From Phlebopus portentosus (taxonomy: Eukaryota; Basidiomycota; Agaricomycetes; Boletales; Boletinellaceae): DNA of 64,000 nucleotides. The stretch lies in the NCBI GenBank assembly GCA_037892935.1, contig JAYXKI010000012.1, positions 1,240,001-1,304,000 on the forward strand. Reading direction: 5' to 3'. Shown here piece by piece: positions 1 to 10,619 of the stretch; the stretch's first letter is position 1; each line of letters begins with the position of its first letter. The position numbers and the translations under genes are program-made. A model generated the notes under the pieces. The model ran no database searches, had not been told where the DNA came from, and worked only from the letters and a program-made list of their open reading frames with translations.

Positions 1-1022
1 TTCGCGATCCAGCAGAGGTATCCGAGACAAGATGAATGCGAGCCATATATAGTCCAGGCATATAAGGTATGAGGTCGAATTCTGAGGGGAATTCGGAAGA
101 GATTGGTGAGGCACTTTATGCCTCTGTTTTCTTCTGTGTATATTTGTCTTTGTTTTGGTTTTTTTTTTGTCGCACCCTCATGATCTATCTTTGTAAACAT
201 AATACTAAGCGTTGATGTCAATCCTTTCTACTAAATGCGATATTGTTTGAAGAGTTTGAAAGCCTGCTTGACGCCGCACGGACCGCAAGTACAAGCATAA
301 TTCTAAATCAGAGGATGATCAGGAGTTGCCCGAATAGGTGCCCAGATTGCAAAAATCATTGTCGCATTCTATAACATCAGAACCCTTGTACCCTGACTGT
401 AGTGGTGATCGGTTTAGAAATGTTTGGTAACTGTTTCTCCTAGACTAGGATCACGAGTTCCGCTGTTTCTCTTTTCATGATGTGGTTAGTTAGGCTCAAA
501 GACAATGCACACGAATAGTCTTCACGCCAAAATCAAAATTCCTCCCAACTTGTAAGGCGCATTGAATTTATTTACACAGCGGACTTACATAGATTCTAAG
601 ATCCGAGTTGTTACAACCTGTACCATCTTCAGGTAAGGTCTCAATTTCATTTCAATCATCGATATCTTGATACTTCTGTTTCCAGAATGAGAAAGTGAGA
701 AGGCATCAAAAGTCGGGTACTCAACGCCTTATACAAAGATAGTCCGGTTTGGGAAACGTGTTTGATACACAACAGGGCTGTCTGATGAGGCGAACGTTTG
801 AGTAACGACAAACAAGTAAAGTGAAAATGTTCTTGCCATTGTTACCATGGTGATTTTGAGATAGGAAAACATGCGAAAGCGGTCAAACTTGAAGGAAAAC
901 GGGACCAGAGAAGCTTCCCTCACGCGCTCCTTTATCTCTTCTGATGTCGAGAACTGGAGGCTGATTTGCATGAGCCAGTTCCGAAAACAAAAGAAATAAA
1001 ATTTACACTATATACATCAAGT
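1..1022. other. Gene-free left flank
   Basis: No reading frame here has convincing coding character, and no RNA gene was recognised. The right part is the 3' flank of the ATG22 gene. A gene ending just left of the window cannot be excluded. Confidence 0.5.
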
Positions 1023-2960
1023 TCATTGGCCAGCTTGCCGCTCCGAGTACTTTCGCGCATCCTCTCTCCCTCTCTCCATGTTGACGTTCCAAAGCAAAGG
1101 CAGCGCGCTCCAAATCATCGCAACCAAAAAGAAGAACGAGTAGCGTATATTGCCCGTTGCATCCGCGATAAGCCCGACGACAAGCGGGCCGAGGAACGAG
1201 CTCGATTTATCAGTAATGGAGTATAACGCATACCATCGCGCTTCTTCCCCGCGCGGGACGAGCTCGGCATAGAAAGCGCGTGCGTATGCTTGGAAGGCAC
1301 CGTAGACTGTACCGAAGTAGACAGCAAGAGCATACATCTCGCCTGGTGTTGTCAGCCCTCCGAAGTGCGGCGCTGTCACTAACGTGTTGGCATTGACGTT
1401 TGCGGAGTGAGAGCGGAAGAGAGGGAGGAATCCAAGACATCCATAAAGAGGGATGAAACTGCATGCACAGACGAGTGTGATGAGCACGCGTTTATTCGAC
1501 CATCCAACGCGGCGTTGAATCCGCGGCCAGACGAGCGCACCAAGCACACCTGCGGCGTTCACCAATAGACCTACGATGATGAGGGAATTGGCAGGCATAT
1601 GGAGCTGTGTCTTGCCGAATAAGAGCGCAGTGGACGTGATAGTGGTGAATCCGTCGCTCAGTAAGAACCACGCCCCGAGGAAAATAAAGGTGTGCTTTAG
1701 GCGCTTGATCTGCGTCCAGCGAAGCATTTGGCCCAAGCGTTGCCATGCTTTCCATATTTCTCGCTTCAGGCTGAACGGCCCAGTTTCTCCAGAGGATCCT
1801 TTAAGTAACAGAGACGAAGTTCCAGGAAGCCATGTACCGGCAGGAATCGTGAAGAGAGCCCACCATAGTCCGCTAGCGAAGATGGCGAGGCGTAATGAAA
1901 AGGTCGAGCCCTTCATAAGTGTTACAGGAACCAAAGCTATGACGAGCGCAACGATCCCTGCAAAGTATCCCAATGCAATACCTGTGCCTGAAATTCGCGC
2001 AGTCGTTTGCGAGACGAGGGAAATATACTTCTCAAGGAGGGCTTGCGCCTCAGGAGACGCTCGATGCTCGCGTGGCAACAATGGCTCTTCGTACGTGTCT
2101 CCATCAGATTCCCTTTCCTCACTGTCCCGTTGAGGTATCAATATCGATGCATGGTCTGAAGAATGTAATTCTTGTAACGCGGCGACGACTGTCTTGTCCT
2201 CGCGTGCAAGCGTTGGCAGATACGCGTTCATCGCTACGACACTTGCGCCAAATCCGACGTTTGCTATAATAGCGAAGAGAGCTGCTAGTGGCCACACGGA
2301 AGAAGAAGACGGAAGGGCGAGGAAGAGCATTGCAGATATTGAGCCCAATGCGGCGAATAGAAGGAGAGCACGCTTCCGGTGAGGTGCTGAGAGTGCTGTT
2401 AGTGCCGACTTGACTGAAGATATAAATGGCCGCAATGCGTACGATTGTCTGCGATCCCACCCATGGAGATGACGGTCAGTGCTTGAAGTGCAACGGAAAT
2501 TGAATAGACGTATAGACTACGCCTCATCAGTAGAAAACTTCCTGCAACAAAGTCTGTATGTACCTGAAGCTAGCGCTGTCGACCCAAATCCAGCCAATCT
2601 TGACAACACAACGAGTATCCTCAGCTGCATCTGCAGCGTTGAGCGGTGCAGGTTTTACTGTCGAGCAGGGTCTTGTCTTGTCTGGAAGAAGATAGCCATT
2701 GTCCCGAGCAAATTGCTCGAGGCAGATCGGCAGGAAAAGCGTCAGGGAGACGACAACAAACACTTCACTTCAGGAAGGAAAATACATGTTAGAAGCTGGC
2801 ATTGAGGTATCCAGAACCTAGCATCACACCTTGCGAAAGCATAACTCAGCCAGCCGTGCAGATGTCGCTTCGCCTTCCCTTCCTCATATTCATCCCGACG
2901 CGGTATATGATTTGGAGGTGCGTCCTCAGAGTCCATCGCATTAGAGTAAGAGTGAGACAA
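1023..2960 (-). CDS. ATG22: Autophagy-related protein 22 (Atg22), vacuolar amino-acid effluxer
   Basis: Four exons give 590 residues: 2960-2830, 2767-2564, 2516-2443 and 2386-1023. All introns are GT-AG (47-62 bp) and all phases close. Atg22 is a vacuolar membrane transporter of the major facilitator class that exports amino acids after autophagic breakdown; this is family knowledge. Seen here: an N-terminal segment FVVVSLTLFLP followed by LEQFARDNGYLLPD, then VVKIGWIWVDSASFSLYVYS and VALQALTVISMGGIADN, all hallmarks of the family. A long loop with acidic and Ser residues follows (about residue 240), then many hydrophobic helices up to the C-terminus. The start is the first in-frame ATG of the first exon. 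The length fits fungal Atg22. A decayed copy of its 5' end lies near 6.9-7.25 kb. Confidence 0.93.
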
Positions 2961-3638
2961 AGGCAGTCAATGTTGTTCTGTATTAATAAAGAGAAAATAA
3001 TATGCTATACGATTGTCGACGACGAAGTGAGCAGGAAGGGAAGCTACGAGAGTGACGGCATGATGGACGAAACCAAGTCGCGTCGCGGGCAACAACGGCT
3101 TGACCAATGATGACCTTGAACATAAACCACTACGTCTGTCCGGGCCCTTGAGATTGATTTGAACAAATACCTTCAATTTTGTCGTTTTACGGGTGGTCTC
3201 GTCGAACGTCCTTGACGCAATGTATGAGCCTCTCTGAGACCCAGCATACACCGTCAAGCCTTTCGAACTTCGTTGCTTTGAACTCCTGCATTCCGTATGA
3301 AGAAGCAAATCTCGGTAAAAGACCACTGGGAACGATATGCATAGGAGCTGATGTCCAGTACTCAAAGCTAGATGCGGTATCAATTGAACTCCGGATTGTC
3401 CAAGCTCGTACGTTTTCTCGCTGCAGTCTGTGTCCTAGTTCAACATAATGAGTTACAGTAAAGAATTAGAGCCGACGATGCAAAAGGATCAAAGAGTCAA
3501 AATTTTGATTCGAAGTGACCTGTCGTGTCAGCCTCCACGCGTACGGTACTACATACTACAGCTTTGAGAGACCCTTTCAACTGCAACTGACGAGCATCAT
3601 GCCGTTATGACGGCAGTCTCTCATCTACATCCAGCAAC
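2961..3638. promoter_or_regulatory. Divergent intergenic region between ATG22 and the AT-hook gene
   Basis: This stretch separates two divergently oriented starts and must hold both promoters (inference from layout). No coding frame and no clear TATA or CCAAT element could be assigned. Confidence 0.4.
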
Positions 3639-4002
3639 ATGCCCCCTCGTGCAACAAGAAAGTCGGCAAAGCTCAGGGAAACCGAGGAGCACGAAGACAT
3701 TCGGACAAGGGCGGCAAATGTCAAGCGGCCCCGAGGTCGCCCTCGCAAGAATGCACTGCCAGATCCAGCATTGAACCTTACCCCTGAGGTGACAACAAGG
3801 CAAACTGAAGGAATGGTATGGAGAACCAATACCCAAAATCGTTTTCTTCAAATCTGATCACTAGTTTCAGACAAACAAAAGGGTTCGCAGGGCTGCTAGT
3901 GCAGACAGCGACAATGAAGCACCTGGTGACAAGTCCATCTATGACGTCGTACCTCTCCGTATTCAAAACCTTAGCGGATTATTCTTGCCAATAAGCCGAT
4001 AG
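3639..4002 (+). CDS. Small AT-hook protein, or N-terminal part of the adjacent DGW-family gene
   Basis: Two exons, 3639-3815 and 3871-4002, with a GT-AG intron of 55 bp and a phase-0 junction, give 102 residues. The first exon holds a textbook AT-hook, KRPRGRPRKN, at about residues 28-37; this motif binds the minor groove of AT-rich DNA. A second basic stretch, NKRVRRAAS, opens exon 2. The frame stops at 4000-4002. The gene may stand alone, or it may be the 5' part of the decayed DGW-family gene that follows from 4292 on the same strand. I cannot decide between the two without transcript data. A nuclear, DNA-binding role is inferred from the AT-hook alone. Confidence 0.5.
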
Positions 4003-4291
4003 CCGGTGTGCTGCTTTGTATCTCACGACTTGTATTTACAGTCAATGCCCTAGTGAGGTCCGTGTCGTAGTTTGGTGGCTCAAATCGATAATAGCCCGGC
4101 CAACCAGAGCAGGCCCTTTGTCGTCAAAGGCGCTCTGTGCTCTTCGTGTACAGGAACTATCATTTTACCTTCATCATCGATCTTCCAAATATAATCCAGC
4201 CATCCCTGTGATTCAAGCTACGTGATCACAGTTTTTGAGCTAGCTATACTATCATATTAAGGTCATTCCTCCAGACTCACATACTCTCTCT

Positions 4292-6671
4292 ATGATGAAA
4301 CGTCTTTTCAAAACCGCTCAGAAAGGATGCAAGAAGTTCTTGCAATGTGTGACGCGTGATCGGGTTGGGCACAGTTCGCAGAACCTGTGGGCTCGGGACT
4401 TCACGATATACCTGCCTTGGCCCTGGGTAAATGCCCTGAAAAATCCCGGACGATGGCCTCTCACCCCAATTGCTGCACCCCCGAGTCCTCAGCGTCAATT
4501 TGCAATGGAGATAATGCCTACAATACCTCCGTCGGAGGATTAAGTGGACGCCAAACCCGAGTCGCAGTCGGTCCCTTCTCCCAAGCCTAATGGTAAACGA
4601 GTAAGGTCTCCGACTCCCCAACCTTTCTGACGGATAGCTTTTGATCACAATCAGGCTGCCTCAACTTTAGTATCAGAGAGCGACCGATTTTCTGAGACGT
4701 CATCCTCTGATGAAGGACCCGAGGGAAAGGAAAAGAAAAAGGATCTTCGCTATGCGGTACCTGAGAGCTCGCCTGAACATACCTTAGTACAAGGAACTCA
4801 TCCTTCTGGATGTCTGAATGAAGGCGGCAAGTCTGAAAATCCGTTACCTGGATCGGATCCTACATCTTCTTCTGACCAAGAGTCACTGTCTTTACCCAAG
4901 TTCAAGGAAGCGCTGAAATGGTTTCACCTGGTACATCAAATGGTTACAAGGGAGTGCATGGACGATTACGTGCTCAAGGGTTTTTGTCCTCCCCAGGCCG
5001 TGCTGTACTTCGTTTATCACGGTTGGATCGAGCTACAGGACGTAACGGCCTGGGAACATGCTCGTGAAGCACTCGGAGAGGCGCTCGTCATTAACTCGAA
5101 GCTACCAAACGGTTTTCAATGGCTTTGCGACGGAAGTACACCAGGTCGTTCAGGTGAACCTCCGACGGAAGACGAGATAGTCACTTTTCTGAATGGTTGG
5201 CAAGTCAGCACGGACCCGACGAAGATGTATAGCTGGCGGGAAAACAGGTATTGCAGATCGAAGCATGGACCGTATGGGCGTAGCGTTGCAATCTATGCAA
5301 CTGCTACAGAACAGGAAAGAGTATTGCAGGAGCTTCTGAAGCGCGACTTGGATACCGAAAGCATCGACCGTATAACCCGCTGTTCAGCAGGAAGCACGCA
5401 TCTGGTATCAACTCTCGTTCCCAGAGCACTTTCCAGCCACAAACAGAAGCAAGGGACTACGAAGAGCGCGACGAACCCTTGCAGCCTGACGAATCCTTGG
5501 CAAATCTGGATGAACGGGTGAACAGAAATCGTCGTGATGCTCTCGACAGAGAGTTTAACAATCAATCGGGAAGCACTCATATCAATTGGGCCGAGAAGGG
5601 GAAATTGAAGGCCGACGCTACCGATGTATGTTGGCAGCCAACGTCGGCTCCTCAGGCCGCAACGCACGAGGCCGCAACGATTCCGGTGCAGACATCTCTA
5701 CAGACGGAAGGAGACCAGGAGCCCGTGCACTCCTTTGGAACACCAGGGATGCCCATTCCGATGTGTCAATATCCGGATTTCTTCAACGCAAGCATTGCTA
5801 TAGGGCGGCAGGCTCCATTGCAGATTCATCAGTCGTGTGACTCGTATGCGAACACCGCTGCGCATTCCATAGGTTATCAGACGAACTTGGGCTGTTCCTA
5901 CATTCCTCAAGATACGAGCATGTGTTTCGTCCCCATCAACGGGGCTTGACCAGCTATTATTTCGTCTGGTCAACGGGACGATTTCGAAATGCCCTTTGGG
6001 TTCAATGGCGCTTCACGAGCTGCTCAGCCATCTATGCCATCTACATGGTCTGTCTCAGGAAATCTAAACGCTACTTTTTTTTGAGACAGGAGGCCAGTAC
6101 GTATACACTGACGTTGCGCCGACCTGGCAAAGTCCACTAGAATCGCATGCTCCGTCACAAGCGCAGTTGCAACTACCATGGGTCGCACAGGAACAGGTGG
6201 AACCACAGGTTAACTTTCATCAAGTACCACAGACGCTTGTTGCTCAAGAAGAGTCATTGAGGCCTCAAGTGCCATTGCCCCATCGCGCATACCCATATGT
6301 CCCTCAGTTGACCCCATTGCCTCCCGAATCCCCTCCACATTCTCCGGTTCATCCTCTAGACCTACTGGCCCATGACGATCAGGGTTTTTGACGAGACGAT
6401 TGAGGAGAAACCACGAAGTATATTACCGGGGCGAAGGGATAACCGGCGGCAAAACGGGAATCAAACAGGTCCCATCCGGCGGCGCTGTGCAAAAACGCAC
6501 AAGAGAAGCAACGATGCTCCACTCCCAGCTGGATCATCTGAGTTTAATAGACTTCATGCGGTTACGAGACAGGCTCTTGTTGCCGTTTCTGCTCTTGCTG
6601 AGACTCGACCCTTTCCTCAACCTCAACCGTTGATTGAGTCACAGCCTGAGGACTCAATGACTCTCGATTGA
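4292..6671 (+). pseudogene. DGW-family orphan protein, apparently decayed (copy 1)
   Basis: The N-terminal part (MMKRLFKTAQKGCKKF, from 4292) matches the same region of copy 4 (MLKVLKTINVKCKRLL). A weak GTCAAT-donor intron at about 4502-4552 would remove an in-frame TAA; a second intron lies at 4601-4654. The conserved domain runs from about 4907 to 5370, with KWFHLV, VYHGWIEL and AWEHAREALG. Near 5365 the frame must shift to keep similarity to copy 4 (NPLFSRK against KPLFGLLF). A TGA at 5947-5949 interrupts a Pro/Gln-rich tail that continues in the same frame. More Pro/Gln-rich coding-like sequence reaches 6671 after an intron ending near 6088 and another frame change. Two lesions that introns do not explain suggest a pseudogene. 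Sequencing error is the alternative. Function unknown. Confidence 0.5.
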
Positions 6672-6924
6672 GTCCGGTCGTTTATCCGACAGATTGAAAT
6701 CGTAGCGCTCATTGTTTGTTTTATTCTACTCGAGTTCAGATTTATCGCAGTGTTTATCTATCCCCCGCCTTTTCTAGGTTTTAATTCTGTTTATTTTTCT
6801 GTTTCGCCTGGATGCTTTTCGTATTTGTACTTAATCTATGGAATGAACAGACTGGAATCGGAGTAGTCTCCATAATAACTCACTAGCGACCGAAAGAAGG
6901 GAATTCCGAATACGGCTGTTGCGA

Positions 6925-7245
6925 AGCTAACGGCTTTCTTGATCGCAAGTCACCATTTGCAGTATTGAGCAATGTAGTCTCTACTATCAAGCAGGGCCTT
7001 GACTTGTCTGGAAGGAGATAGCCGAGCGAATCGCTCGAGACACATGGTAGGAAAAGAGTAAGAGAGATGAAGATAGATATCTCATTTTCGAAAATATTAC
7101 TACACATATTCAAGCTGACGCACGGATTTGAGGGGCATCTTGCGAAACATGGCTGCGCAGATTTTGCTTTCCTTCGTCGTGTACCATCAGATACGGCATG
7201 TGACGAAGGCGGCTTTTTCAGAATCCATCAAGTCAGGATAAGAGA
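6925..7245 (-). pseudogene. Decayed fragment of the ATG22 5' end
   Basis: The minus strand reads SLTLFLP, then GYLLPDKSRPC, matching exon 2 of the ATG22 gene at 1-3 kb. Nucleotide similarity extends over both exon 1 and exon 2 of the parent; 6962-7022 against 2637-2697 is the best stretch. Similarity stops after exon 2, and frame and splice sites are not kept, so this is a partial duplicate and not a gene. It lies about 4 kb from its parent in the same orientation. Confidence 0.75.
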
Positions 7246-7526
7246 GAAAAAAATCTTGTAATACTCTACCCATAAGGACAAAGCCACATGGGGAAAAGAA
7301 AAGGCATTGCTCGAAGCTGTGGTGAGGGAATGAAAACTTACAACTACATAGCTAGCGTTACACCCGCCCCTACCATGCTTCGCACATACATACTTTTTCT
7401 TACTAACAGCGAAAGCCACGGAGTATTTCGTACTACATCGTGCAGCCAGACAAACCCATACAGAACAACGAGACTTGAAAGTAAATAAATGAAATCATAG
7501 CAGACGACTTACAGACAATACAGGTA

Positions 7527-8363
7527 CTACTGATTGACAAATTGCTTAAATGCCTCATAGCAAGAAAGGATTATCTTCCTGTTATCCAAAGGCTTCATAC
7601 CTTCACTCCAACGGCGTGCGGGGCGCGGTAGCGCAGGAACGTGGACACGAACAACCGTCTCTTGTTGAGAATACACACCCGCTTGTACGGCAGTGACGAG
7701 ATCGACGGAAACTGGAATTTTGTAGAAGGCGAGCGTGGTCCCTGTCAGCGTGATGCAGGGAATAACTTCGGACTGGAGTGGTGGCAAGCGCAGCGTTCTC
7801 ACTCGCGTTTGATTGTTCGCGGTAAATGCTGCGATAGCTTGGGCAATAAGCTTGAGGCTCGGGATCGGAGCCCTCCATATGGCGTTTATCTTCTTGAACG
7901 GGTAGAAGGATTTCATCATTGTCGTTCACGATACACACACCCGTTTTAGTATCTCTTCTTTCACCGCAAATAAGAAGCGGTATTTTCTTTCTTGTCCGAG
8001 CAATTCTTCCAACTCCGGTATAACCACAAGCACGGAAGAGGGCGACCGTAAAATCAACAACAGCAGACTCCTCGTCTGGGTGAATGGCCATAGCGAGCTC
8101 GAGAGTGCGAAGAAACAGATTGCCATCATCCGACGCCGCCTGATCAGTCCCAGCGGCTTTCAGAACCTTCGCACAGGTGTTAGGACAGGATCTGGAAGAA
8201 CAGGCGTTCCGAAGAAAGTAGCCGCGTCCTGTGGTTCAGCCCTAATTTTGCAAACGGCCAGTTCATGGGCAGTCCAATCATTCCCCGATTTCCCCGTACG
8301 AATGAAATTCGCCATTCTATAAGTCGTAAACGCATGAATGTACGACGAGCCATAGAATACCAA
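7527..8363 (-). pseudogene. Frameshifted member of an expanded basidiomycete family with an E-x-K motif
   Basis: Read with two frame changes, the minus strand gives one continuous protein of about 275 residues. It starts near HAFTTYRMANFIRTGKSGND and passes WTAHELA, FFGTPVLPDPVL, ELAMAIHPDEESAVVDF, GEILL-like VQEDKRH, LPPLQSEVIP and MKPLDNRKIILSCYEAFKQF. The first shift is near 8165, after the PVRRF segment. The second is near 7875, where one extra base follows DPEPQ before LIAQAIAAF. I recall similar proteins as lineage-expanded hypotheticals in wood-decay Agaricomycetes. A D...VQEDK pattern could be a PD-(D/E)XK-like core, but that is a weak inference. Two frameshifts argue for a pseudogene; base-calling error remains possible. 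Confidence 0.65.
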
Positions 8364-8712
8364 CGAGTGAGCAGATTTTTTTTCATCGGAGCTTGAAGTT
8401 TCACCATATATAGTAAGTCGCGTCGATCAAAGTGCTGCCGACTGTTGGTCGGTATCGGTAAACCTCTCCCTTCATCTTATGTCTTATGAAGCACGACCGC
8501 TTCTACCGCATCTGCATAACCTGTGACCTTTGAATCAGTCATCGCACATGTGCACGATGATCACATAAATTGTGTCGAGTCACCTCGTCGAGTCACATCT
8601 CTCTGGATCAAAGTATTACTACGGAGAAGGTTCTCGTTCATTCTCTACCCATTCGTATATATCCTGCTCTTTGAAGCTCTCTGAGAGCACAGAGCACAGA
8701 AGCCCCTCAAGA
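8364..8712. promoter_or_regulatory. Intergenic region upstream of the AlkB gene
   Basis: This gap lies between the decayed gene on the minus strand and the AlkB start at 8713. It presumably carries the AlkB promoter. No motif was resolved. Confidence 0.35.
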
Positions 8713-9889
8713 ATGACTTCAAACTCGGGATTCAAGCAGAAACATATCGGAAAAGAGCGCTACGGCGCAGGTGATACGTACCTCGTTCGCGACGTCCTGC
8801 CTCCGGACGATCTCGAGGGTACCTTCGAGCGCCTGTGCGAGGAAGTGCAGTGGTTGACAATGAACCATCGTGGTGCGCGAAACTTCTATCTGTATTGCTC
8901 GTATCCATGACGGTTCTGCCCCATAAAGGCGGAGAGGTCCCGAGATTGGTTGCTGTCCAAGGGACAGTAGATCCAGACGGAACGTACGCACACTCTCATT
9001 TCCCCTATGCGTCATTCCATGACGAATTTACGCCCACATAGCGTGCCAATCTATCGACATCCAGCTGACGAGTCGCCACCTCTGCTTCCATTCACAGCTA
9101 CGGTACAGCTGATCCGGGATCGCGTAGCCCAATTCTTGCCAGATGGTCACCCACCGCTGAACCACGCACTGATCCAGCGCTATCGCAGCGGCGAGGATTA
9201 TATCTCAGAGCACGCGGATAAGACGGTCGATATCGTCCGGGGATCGTGTATCGTCAAGTACGACTTCAATACCATTCTTCACTACGCGTAAGATAATTCT
9301 GACTCAGTCCTTGTGCCTGTCTAGCGTATCCATCGGTGCACAGCGCAGGATGACGCTACGCACCAAGAAGAACTACATGCCGGAGCACAATACCGATCAT
9401 CCTCAGCACAACGGCAAGGCCAACAACACAAAACAAGGTCCACGCACGGACCGAATAACACAACACGTCCCGCTCCCGCACAACTCCGCACTCATCATGG
9501 GCCTCGAGACGAACCGTCTCTTCCTACACGGGATCCGCGCAGACCGACGCCCGCCCTCCCGGCTCACCGGGCCCGAGACGGACTTCAACCGCGAACGCAT
9601 CAGCCTCACGTTCAGGACCATCGGGACGTTCCTCACTCCAGCACCCGCGCCAGCAGCTCCAACCCGAATTGCAGCCTCGAACGGATCAACAGACTCAGCT
9701 AATCCAAAATGGCGCATATGGGGCCAAGGCGCGCGAAGCAAGACGCGCGACGCCGCCCGTCCCGTCGTCTCAAGCGCAGAAGAGTCCGCAGCCATACTGT
9801 ACGGCTTCGGGCAAGAGAACCACATGAGCGATTTCGACTGGGAGAGGGCGTACGGCCTGGGATTCGACGTAATAAACTACACGACATGA
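8713..9889 (+). CDS. AlkB-type 2-oxoglutarate/Fe(II) dioxygenase (nucleic-acid demethylase)
   Basis: Four exons, 8713-8872, 8929-8983, 9042-9257 and 9325-9889, give 331 residues; all introns are GT-AG and all phases close. AlkB enzymes oxidatively remove alkyl groups from DNA or RNA bases with Fe(II) and 2-oxoglutarate. Seen here: GGEVPRLVAVQGTV near residue 54, YRSGEDYISEHADKTVD with the iron-binding H-x-D, SIGAQRRMTLRTKK, the distal iron-binding His in LFLHGI, and the 2-oxoglutarate-binding Arg region RISLTFRTIGTFL. The C-terminal 70 or so residues are a low-complexity extension ending in a W-rich patch. It most resembles the ALKBH2/3 or fungal AlkB-like DNA repair group. The exact substrate cannot be read from sequence. 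Confidence 0.9.
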
Positions 9890-10619
9890 ACCGCGCGCAC
9901 AAAGTGGTGCATAACGTGCGAGCGAGGTGTTCGGGGGCGGACGTTTTTCTTCGCTCTGCTTTGTACGAGGAGCATCGTTCTGTGCTGTGTAAAAAATGCA
10001 TCTAGCTAGCGAATAGCTCCCGTTTCTTTTCCTTTTACCGCGCGCATCGCAATCACTGTACTTGTAATGTATTCTCCACCAATCCATCAGATGTGTCATT
10101 ATAAATGCGCTTCACCAGAAAAGAAAGAGAGAGGTCCCGCGAACGTGAACGTTTATATAACGCAACCTTGGTCGGCTCGAAAAATCTTTTCCTGATCAAT
10201 CCGTAATTCATGCTAAGTACGTCTTTGTATTTTTTTTATATGTAGTCAATATTGATTTAGATGATACATACGCCGAGCCTCTCCTCTCCAAGAAGAATCA
10301 AAATCCAGACAAATAGGGTTGGACGGACGGGATGAGGCGAAAAGGAAACGGAAAATATGTTGATGTAAGATGAGGGTGGGTCAGGGATAAGGCAGGAGGG
10401 AGGGAGGGAAATTGAGCGTCTAAGTGAGTAGTCGGGGCATGTAAGTATGAATTCCTTTTTTTTTTCCCCAAGGGATCAGGGTAACAGGTAGGAATATAGG
10501 TATGACAAGAAATCCCATCAGCTTGTTTGATAACGGGAGGGCCGGGGCAGAAGAGTAAAGCAAGCAAACATAGTTCAAAAAAAAAAAAGGGAAAAAAAGC
10601 ACATTCTTTCCTTCCCAAA
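9890..10619. other. Convergent 3' intergenic region
   Basis: This stretch separates the 3' ends of the AlkB gene and the DUF6534 gene. It holds poly-T and poly-A tracts (around 10456 and 10578) that fit 3' UTRs. No gene was seen. Confidence 0.45.

Noticed and set aside
1023..2133. Long plus-strand open frames (for example 1576-2133) opposite ATG22
   Set aside because: They mirror the coding strand of ATG22, and their protein has no domain character.
4541..4543. In-frame TAA in DGW copy 1 as a third inactivating lesion
   Set aside because: A 51-bp intron with a weak GTCAAT donor would remove it and join in phase, so it is not counted as a lesion.
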